The notes beneath the pieces are model-generated. The model worked only from the letters and a program-made list of their open reading frames with translations, made no database searches and was not told the DNA's origin. This document shows positions 58,643 to 64,000 of a stretch of 64,000 nt of DNA, in pieces. The position numbers were made by a program, and so were the translations under genes. Location of the stretch: NCBI RefSeq assembly GCF_016424485.1, contig NZ_JAELUP010000107.1:1-64000 (forward strand), in the 5' to 3' direction. This DNA comes from Paenibacillus roseus (GTDB lineage: Bacteria > Bacillota > Bacilli > Paenibacillales > Paenibacillaceae). Position 1 is the first letter of the stretch, and each line of letters opens with the position of its first letter.

Positions 58643-58708
58643 CTTTCACCCAAGGATTTGACTCTCTGCCGTGAGAAGTACGCTTCATGATTAAAATGCC
58701 TGTCATTT

Positions 58709-59860
58709 TCATGATTTGTTCAGCAGTTCCAGCCACCGCTCGCCCGTATAGCGCCATGTGAACATCTGCTCTACCCTCTCCCTGCTGCGCATCCCCATCG
58801 AAATCCGCAAAACCTCGTCCTCCAGCAGTGTCAGCAGACGTTGCTTCAGATCCGCCTGCACATGCGCCGGATCTACCAGAAACCCCGTCCCGCCGTCCTC
58901 AATAATTTCCTTGATTCCGCCAGAGCGTGTTGCTACAACGGGCAGCCCGCAGGACATGGCCTCTACGTTGACCAGCCCGAAGGCCTCCCTCTTCCCGGAT
59001 GGCACGACGGCAATGTCGGAGGCAAGGAACCAGTCCGGCACCTGCGGGTAAGGCACATAGGGCACAAATCGGACATGATCCTTCCACTTTCTCCCCAGGC
59101 GGTGCAGCCTTCTTGTATATGCTGTAGATCTGTGTGAGCCGTAGAATGCGCTACCCACTATGACCAGCAGAATCCGGGGGTGACGCTTCACCAGCTCAGG
59201 CATAATATGCAACAGATGATGAACGCCCTTTAGCGGAATAAGCCGTCCCATAAAGAGCACGACACTGCGTCCCTGCCATTCCCTCTTGCTCCGCAGCATA
59301 TTTCGCCTCATCAAGCCTTCCTGAGAATACTGCGAAGGGAAACGATCGGTTTCAACACCGAGATGAATCACGTGAAGTTTACGCGCTGCCTCAGGTACTT
59401 TCGCGGCTACTACATCTCTTAGAAAACTGCTGTTGACGATAATCTTCTCTGCATGACGAACACAAAGCTTAAAACACTTCAGCGTCATATATGGGGGCCT
59501 GATAAAGGTTGAAGAATGAAGGCTAAGCCAAATTCGGGCATTGGGGTTTTGCTTGCGAATTCGCAGCACATAGGACGGGCGGTTCTCAACGACAATGACA
59601 TCCGGGGCAAATGATCGGAGGGAACGGGACACAAGTGATACATACCGCCCCTTGTTGGCGGCGGGAAAGCGGACACAAAGCGCCCCCCTCAGATCGGAAC
59701 GGCGCGCCAATCTTGGGGAGCTTCGCCCGTATATTCTTGTAATCATTCGCGTGGCAAGCTGGCCTGCAACATGCTCCACGACTCGCTCTACCGAACTGCT
59801 CCCCACTGAGGGGAGCGGATAGGAGCCGGGCGTCACAAACCCGATTTTCATCCTCGTCAT
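58709..59860 (-). CDS. GT4 family glycosyltransferase
   Basis: The 383-residue GT-B enzyme has IGFVTPGSYPLPSVGSSSVE at the N-terminus, the donor-side VLFMGRLIPLKGVHHLL and the Ex7E motif in KREAFGLVNVEAMSCGLPVVA. It carries no basic tail, although the protein is rich in Arg. The ATG at 59860 has GAGGTGG five bases upstream; the GTG three codons before is part of that site. It lies 110 bases upstream of the hypothetical gene at 57963 in the same direction and marks the right end of the glycan cluster. Confidence 0.9.
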   Translation of the reverse strand: MTRMKIGFVTPGSYPLPSVGSSSVERVVEHVAGQLATRMITRIYGRSSPRLARRSDLRGALCVRFPAANKGRYVSLVSRSLRSFAPDVIVVENRPSYVLRIRKQNPNARIWLSLHSSTFIRPPYMTLKCFKLCVRHAEKIIVNSSFLRDVVAAKVPEAARKLHVIHLGVETDRFPSQYSQEGLMRRNMLRSKREWQGRSVVLFMGRLIPLKGVHHLLHIMPELVKRHPRILLVIVGSAFYGSHRSTAYTRRLHRLGRKWKDHVRFVPYVPYPQVPDWFLASDIAVVPSGKREAFGLVNVEAMSCGLPVVATRSGGIKEIIEDGGTGFLVDPAHVQADLKQRLLTLLEDEVLRISMGMRSRERVEQMFTWRYTGERWLELLNKS

Positions 59861-59992
59861 GACAGCCACCTCTTCCAGATTTGCTTGGCTATCCTAACAT
59901 ATACAGCATAAGACCAAGCAGTCACGGCGTATGGCCCCTGTCTGACCCAAGTTATCGGATGATCATCTCATATTGCAAGGGTTAATAATCAA

Positions 59993-61129
59993 CTAATTGG
60001 TGAAATAGCGTTCCAGACCATTCGCAATGGCCGCAGCGGCGCGGCGCTGATAGGCATCGGTAATGACAAGCTTCTCGTCGTATTCGTTCGTCAGGAAGCC
60101 CAGTTCCACGAGCGCAGCAGGAACACGATTCTCTCTAAGTACATGAAGATCGCCGAAAGAGATTCCGATATTTTTCAACTTGTTGCCGCTTGAGCCGAGC
60201 TGCATATCTATGGCTCTGGCAAGCGGCGCATCCTTTTTCTCATCGTAATAGAATGTAAGGGTCCCCGAGCTGTTTTTAGTAGAAGAATTGTAATGAATGC
60301 TGATAAAAGCATCTGCTCCGGCAGCATGGCTGGTTTGTACACGTTTTTCCAGTGGAGGCTTCTCGTCCTTGCCGCGGGTCATTACAACCTTGGCGCCCCG
60401 GCTACGCAGTTCCTCTGCAAGGTAAAGCGATGTGCTAAGGTTAATGGTCTTCTCCTCTGTTCCCAGCTTCGTGCCGATGACGCCAGGATCGCTTCCGCCA
60501 TGTCCCGGATCGACGACAATGACGCGGTTTTTCAAGCCTTTGCCGCCTTTGGAAGGGGTGAATACGACCGGCGTTGTCTTCGCTGAACCGTCTTCTCTGA
60601 TATATTCGGCAGCTACCCATCCCTTTTGGCTGCCCGAAACCTGAATTTGCAGCCAGTCGTCTTTTCTGCCAGTTATCGTTACGACATCCCCATTTCTGAG
60701 GCCGCCGATTACATCGTATTTTGTTCCCGCTTCTGCGCGAATTCGCAATGAGTCTGCCGTTACAATTCCGGTACCGGAAGACAGCGACAATGGCTTGACA
60801 TCAGCGGTTTTTGCGGGTTTCCCTTGTCCCTCTGTACTTCCTGTATCCGAATTATCAACCTTTTTCAAATAGTAGCCTGCTACCCATCCGGTCAGATTAC
60901 CGGTTTTGACCTTGGACCATCCGAACGCATCCGCAGTAACCGTCACCGTCTCGCTTTTGGCTATCGAACCGACAACCTTCGATTTTCCGTCAGCATCACT
61001 GCGCACACTGAGCGGCCCGTTCAATACTTTCGCTGTATACGAGCCCGCCGCCGTAAGCTCTGCCGGAACCAGATTGATCAACACAGACAAACACATAACT
61101 ACTACTGTCATTAAAACTATTTTTCTCAT
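59993..61129 (-). CDS. N-acetylmuramoyl-L-alanine amidase with two SH3b domains
   Basis: The 378-residue exported enzyme cleaves the amide bond between MurNAc and the stem peptide. It has a signal peptide (residues 1-28), SH3b wall-binding domains at about 31-90 (PLSVRSDADGKSKVVG) and 120-178 (SLRIRAEAGTKYDVIGG), and an Amidase_3 zinc domain from about 200. In that domain VIVVDPGHGGSDPG, the Glu in LGTEEKTINLS, SIHYNSS and the catalytic Glu in PAALVELGFLTN are seen. It may act in cell separation, mother-cell lysis or spore cortex processing. GAGAGGG precedes the ATG. Confidence 0.95.
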   Translation of the reverse strand: MRKIVLMTVVVMCLSVLINLVPAELTAAGSYTAKVLNGPLSVRSDADGKSKVVGSIAKSETVTVTADAFGWSKVKTGNLTGWVAGYYLKKVDNSDTGSTEGQGKPAKTADVKPLSLSSGTGIVTADSLRIRAEAGTKYDVIGGLRNGDVVTITGRKDDWLQIQVSGSQKGWVAAEYIREDGSAKTTPVVFTPSKGGKGLKNRVIVVDPGHGGSDPGVIGTKLGTEEKTINLSTSLYLAEELRSRGAKVVMTRGKDEKPPLEKRVQTSHAAGADAFISIHYNSSTKNSSGTLTFYYDEKKDAPLARAIDMQLGSSGNKLKNIGISFGDLHVLRENRVPAALVELGFLTNEYDEKLVITDAYQRRAAAAIANGLERYFTN

Positions 61130-61369
61130 CTAAGCCCTCTCTCGTAATATGTAATAGTTTTCCTATATGGTACATTATACTTGACTAGAGAGGTTTATTC
61201 GTCCGAAGATAGACCTAATTTTTAGCTGTTTGATAGGTTTATCCTCATTGGCTGTGTTCAGGCGGGTACTATAAGGCTCATAAATATTGATTTGTCCTTC
61301 GCAATATGGCACACTTACGTGGAAGGCACCTCTGAAGCAAGATGTGCAGAAAGGATGGGAAGCATTGGC

Positions 61370-62158
61370 ATGACCAAATGGCTGCTGCGATCAATGACCG
61401 AGCTTAGCTCGCGTAAATGGATATCCAAAATAACAGGGAAGCTGGCGCAATCTTCCATCAGTCGGCACTTTATTCCCAGGTTTGCGAAATTATACGGGAT
61501 TCGCGTAGAGGAAGCAGAAAAAAAGCTGCAGGAATACGGCACACTCAATGAATTTTTTACCAGACGGCTGAAACCTGGAGCACGACCGGTTCATCCTCAT
61601 GCGTCCGTGCTGGTCAGTCCGGTGGATGCGCTGATTACGGGAGCCGGGCCAATAACAGGCGGTACCGTTCTTAATATTAAAGGGCAGGATTACACGATTG
61701 ATGAACTGCTCCAGCATTCGCCGCGCGCAGCCAATTATGAACATGGCTTTTGTCTGGTGCTCTATTTAAGCCCGACAGACTATCATCGTATACATAACCC
61801 TGTGAACGGCGCCATCGTGGAACGGGACCATATACCGGGGAAGGTATACCCGGTCAATGATTTCGGATTGCGCCATATGCGCCGCGTGCTGAGCCGAAAT
61901 GAGCGGCTGATCACCTACATCCGGCATCAGGCGGGCGAAGTGGCGGTAGTGAAGGTAGGGGCAATGAATGTAAGCAGCATTAAATACGTAGATGAGCATA
62001 TCAGCAAGGTAGACAAGGGGAGCGAACTGGCGTATTTTGAGTTTGGCTCGACCGTCGTTTTGTTGACCGAGGACGACACCTTCACGCTGCGCCCTGATCT
62101 GATGGTCGGCAAGCGGGTTCAGATGGGTGAAGAGCTTGGCAGACTTGTAGAAAAATGA
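61370..62158 (+). CDS. psd: phosphatidylserine decarboxylase
   Basis: The 262-residue proenzyme makes phosphatidylethanolamine at the membrane. Self-cleavage at the Gly-Ser bond of FEFGSTVVLL creates the pyruvoyl group on the alpha chain; FGST replaces the more common LGST, as in some bacilli. Other signatures are FFTRRLKPGARP, SPVDALITG and YHRIHNPV. The ATG at 61370 has GGGAAG seven bases upstream and gives the usual bacillar length; the open frame starts 78 bases earlier without homology. No phosphatidylserine synthase gene is adjacent, so its partner must be elsewhere. Confidence 0.95.
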   Translation: MTKWLLRSMTELSSRKWISKITGKLAQSSISRHFIPRFAKLYGIRVEEAEKKLQEYGTLNEFFTRRLKPGARPVHPHASVLVSPVDALITGAGPITGGTVLNIKGQDYTIDELLQHSPRAANYEHGFCLVLYLSPTDYHRIHNPVNGAIVERDHIPGKVYPVNDFGLRHMRRVLSRNERLITYIRHQAGEVAVVKVGAMNVSSIKYVDEHISKVDKGSELAYFEFGSTVVLLTEDDTFTLRPDLMVGKRVQMGEELGRLVEK

Positions 62159-62221
62159 CTGTATGAGTTTGAATGAAGCCAGGCAGTACCTTCGTGTGAA
62201 GGTTCTTCCGATCGCTGTTGT

Positions 62222-62580
62222 TCACATAGAGAAGAGCCTGTCCAAAAAGTCCCCAAAATAAAAAGGTTGGGCGAGAAAACGTAAGGTTTTCCGTCCAGCC
62301 TTTTTGTGTGCCTGCTTTTCCAGGCATGCAGTGAGGCGGATGCCCGCCACTTTCAGTAGGTTGTGGGCCAAAGCCACAATCCCGAACTCCGTGTGAACGT
62401 TCTCCAGTCCTCGCAAGGTAGAACCGTCGGAACGACCGGTTGCCCTTGATGAGAGCAAATACGCTCTCTACCTCGACTTTATGCCGGGCATAGATCGCAA
62501 ATTTCTCGTCATCCTCAAGGGCTCTTTTGGCTTTTGCTTTTAACTCTTCCCAATGGGAGATGCGAAAGCAGTTGTCGAGT
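62222..62580 (-). mobile_element. truncated IS1182-type transposase remnant
   Basis: The minus strand encodes the C-terminal end of an IS1182-family transposase: HWEELKAKAKRALEDDEKF, ARHKVEVESVFALIKGNRSF, then, after a one-base frameshift near 62415, RGLENVHTEFGIVALAHNLL and the final Arg/Lys-rich tail. The N-terminal three quarters are missing, with a sharp break near 62570. It is a dead remnant, of interest as a scar of past insertion at the edge of the accessory AbiE region. Confidence 0.8.
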
Positions 62581-62599
62581 TTTACTTGACAACTGCTTT
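62565..62599. repeat. inverted repeat at the broken end of the IS remnant
   Basis: AAAGCAGTTGTC (62565-62576) and GACAACTGCTTT (62588-62599) are 12-base perfect inverted repeats with an 11-base loop. The left arm overlaps the last recognisable transposase codons, so the repeat marks the deletion or insertion joint. The next 270 bases (62600-62872) are AT-rich and show no gene. Confidence 0.6.
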
Positions 62600-62872
62600 T
62601 GGTTAAGTATTGTTCAAATCTAATGAATGCAATAATTTCTGCGAACTTATAAGTTCATAGGGTATACAGCAACTGTTCGGAATTTCCGAATTGTTCAAAA
62701 TTGAGATACGATAATTAGTTATGAATAGAAAAAGTTACTCTTTGGAACTGTTTTGTCTTCTTAAATTTTGAACTGCTAGCAATATTTTGTTTTTTATCAT
62801 CTTCGCTCCACTAGTCCCAAAATTTAACTGAACCCGATTGTTGAACTTGAAAGACTAAACGAGCTACTAAAC

Positions 62873-63306
62873 TTAGGACAATGGGGAAAAGTATCGAACG
62901 AAACCAGTAGAATCAGAGTTAGTGGATATATCCAATAATAGTTTTTGCTCATCAGATGATATGCAACACCAAGTTTGTTGAATTATTTGCTTTAATAACG
63001 CCTCACTAACAGCTTCACCAGAATTCTGAAGCACTTCTTCAAAACCCATCCCGTTATTCCCATACGATTTGTTCCTGAGAGTTCAATAAATTCAGAATAT
63101 TTGTCTCTCATATAGATTTCCCCTTGAAGTTCGCCAATAAAATTAAGTTGGTTACCCAATAATAACAGATAACTGCACTCAAGATTAAGTTCTGCTCTTA
63201 CGTCTAAGTGCAGATATTTTAGTGAATAATGAAGGAGATTGAAACTAGGTAACCGAATAGCTATTGATAGAAATTCGTTTTCAAATATGAATGGTGGTGA
63301 GTGCAT
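62873..63306 (-). pseudogene. frameshifted remnant of an unknown gene
   Basis: Two minus-strand frames read like parts of one protein. From 63306 the first gives sequence such as LHLDVRAELNLECSYLLLLG and EIYMRDKYSEFIELSGTN, and would end at 62992. A second frame from about 63055 gives MGFEEVLQNSGEAVSEALLK, QIIQQTWCCISSDEQKLLLD and ends at a TAA at 62873. A single frameshift near 63050 would join them into about 145 residues. The top of the frame collides with the start of the AbiEi gene, so the 5' end may have been lost when that module arrived. I do not recognise the family. Confidence 0.4.
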
Positions 63307-63913
63307 GAACGAGCAAATTGTAACTGCGGCAATGCGAGTACTGGAAGAACATCATGGCTTTGCTCGGACGAAAGATTTTATTAGGGCTGGTATATCTCCT
63401 TATTACATAAAAAAGCTTGAGTCCATTGGCGAAATTGAACGAGTTAAGCAAGGGGTTTATCGACAGGCTGGTCAAATTAACGAACTGCCCAATGAAATGG
63501 TTGAAGTATCCAAGCTAGTTCCCAAAGGGGTTATCTGTCTTCTCTCTGCCCTCTCCTACTATGAACTGACAACCTACAATCCTTGGGAATACCACGTTGC
63601 TATTCATCGCGACGGTAAAAAACCAAAGCTCCCAGACTACCCGCCCATTAAAATAATTTATTTGGCAGATGCTCAATTCAACACAGGTATAGATGAGATT
63701 AGTATTGATGGCTCGGCAGTTAAAATTTATGACCGTGAAAAAACAATCTGTGACATGGTGCGCTATCGTGAGAAAATTGGAATTGACTTGATGAAGGAAG
63801 GGTTGAGGAATTACCTTCAATCCCGTCATAAAAATATAACAAGACTTGTCTCTTATGCTGAAAAGCTGCGGATTCGAACAGTTTTGCAAAAATATCTGGA
63901 GGTGCTGATCTGA
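63305..63913 (+). CDS. AbiEi-type antitoxin
   Basis: The 202-residue protein has an N-terminal winged helix (about 15-60, AGISPYYIKKLESIGEIERV then GVYRQAG) and the AbiEi C-terminal domain with CLLSALSYYELT, HVAIHRDGKKPKLP and the KIYDREKTICDMVRYR block. AbiE systems are type IV toxin-antitoxin pairs; AbiEi represses its own operon and blocks the effect of the AbiEii nucleotidyltransferase, giving phage resistance by abortive infection. GGTGGTGAG lies before the ATG at 63305. The stop overlaps the next start in TGATG. Confidence 0.92.
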   Translation: MNEQIVTAAMRVLEEHHGFARTKDFIRAGISPYYIKKLESIGEIERVKQGVYRQAGQINELPNEMVEVSKLVPKGVICLLSALSYYELTTYNPWEYHVAIHRDGKKPKLPDYPPIKIIYLADAQFNTGIDEISIDGSAVKIYDREKTICDMVRYREKIGIDLMKEGLRNYLQSRHKNITRLVSYAEKLRIRTVLQKYLEVLI

Positions 63914-64000
63914 TGAGTGAGATTAAGAATATCCCCGCCTCTGTTTCAGAACGCTTGAAAAATATAGCGAAAAAATCAGGGAAATCATTTGATACGTTGC
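63913..64000 (+). CDS. AbiEii-type nucleotidyltransferase toxin, 5' end only
   Basis: The first 29 codons are visible before the window ends. They read MSEIKNIPASVSERLKNIAK followed by KSGKSFDTL, which is the usual opening of AbiEii/AbiGii nucleotidyltransferases (family DUF1814). The catalytic GGT(S/T)L motif lies beyond the edge, so activity cannot be judged. It is coupled to the antitoxin gene through TGATG. Confidence 0.85.
   Translation, partial: MSEIKNIPASVSERLKNIAKKSGKSFDTL

Noticed and set aside
1..64000. CRISPR arrays, tRNA, rRNA and prophage genes
   Set aside because: No regularly spaced repeats, no tRNA-like cloverleaf and no phage structural genes were found by eye.

Overview
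The window comes from the chromosome of an endospore-forming Firmicute, most likely Paenibacillus or a close relative. The signs are an alpha/beta-type small acid-soluble spore protein, GerE, a YhcN/YlaJ-type sporulation lipoprotein, the nrdR-ytaF-coaE-mutM-polA housekeeping block, a Pho regulon with two pstB genes, and strong GGAGG ribosome sites with frequent GTG and TTG starts. No rRNA, tRNA, CRISPR array or intact prophage was seen. All assignments come from reading the sequence; no database search was run.

Layout. 1-3.1 kb: a small orphan protein, an FRG-domain protein with a poly-Phe start, a decayed scrap of a VOC gene and an intact two-domain VOC protein. 2.7-9.3 kb: nrdR, a SASP gene with a clear sigma-G promoter, a membrane-anchored lytic transglycosylase, coaE, ytaF, mutM and polA. 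9.5-14.8 kb: phosphate operon pstS-pstC-pstA-pstB-pstB-phoU. 14.9-18.6 kb: LysR and two AraC regulators and a DUF420 membrane protein. 18.5-24.5 kb: a PhoP/PhoR-type two-component pair with phoR before phoP and a Pho-box array between them, an SBF transporter, class I fumarase and an HD nucleotidase. 24.5-35.2 kb: SNF2 helicase and SWIM protein (YwqA/YwqB-like), an orphan histidine kinase, a TPR protein, glutaminase, an SDR, a DCC-family protein, and a TerC-family transporter behind a yybP-ykoY Mn2+ riboswitch. 35.6-38.7 kb: gerE with a sigma-K-like promoter, a decaying gene pair including a frameshifted retropepsin-like protease, a YhcN-like lipoprotein and fabH under a FapR operator.

38.8-59.9 kb is the most interesting part: about 20 kb of sugar-nucleotide enzymes and eleven glycosyltransferases, including two CgeB-like paralogues, RmlA/RmlB, a three-enzyme UDP-N-acetyl-L-hexosamine set, GT2, GT4 and GT-D enzymes. 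Four of the glycosyltransferases start with a Lys/Arg-rich tail followed by a strict four-residue glycine repeat (GxxxGxxxG). The same architecture occurs in a 107-residue protamine-like protein with no enzyme domain. That small protein ends a four-gene unit of small helical proteins flanked by hairpins. I read the region as a spore-surface (crust or exosporium) glycan locus in which a shared basic, glycine-zipper tag may gather the enzymes on the forming spore. The tag's function is inference.

59.9-64 kb: a cell-wall amidase with two SH3b domains, phosphatidylserine decarboxylase, an IS1182-type transposase remnant, a frameshifted gene remnant, and the start of an AbiE-type toxin-antitoxin pair cut by the window end.
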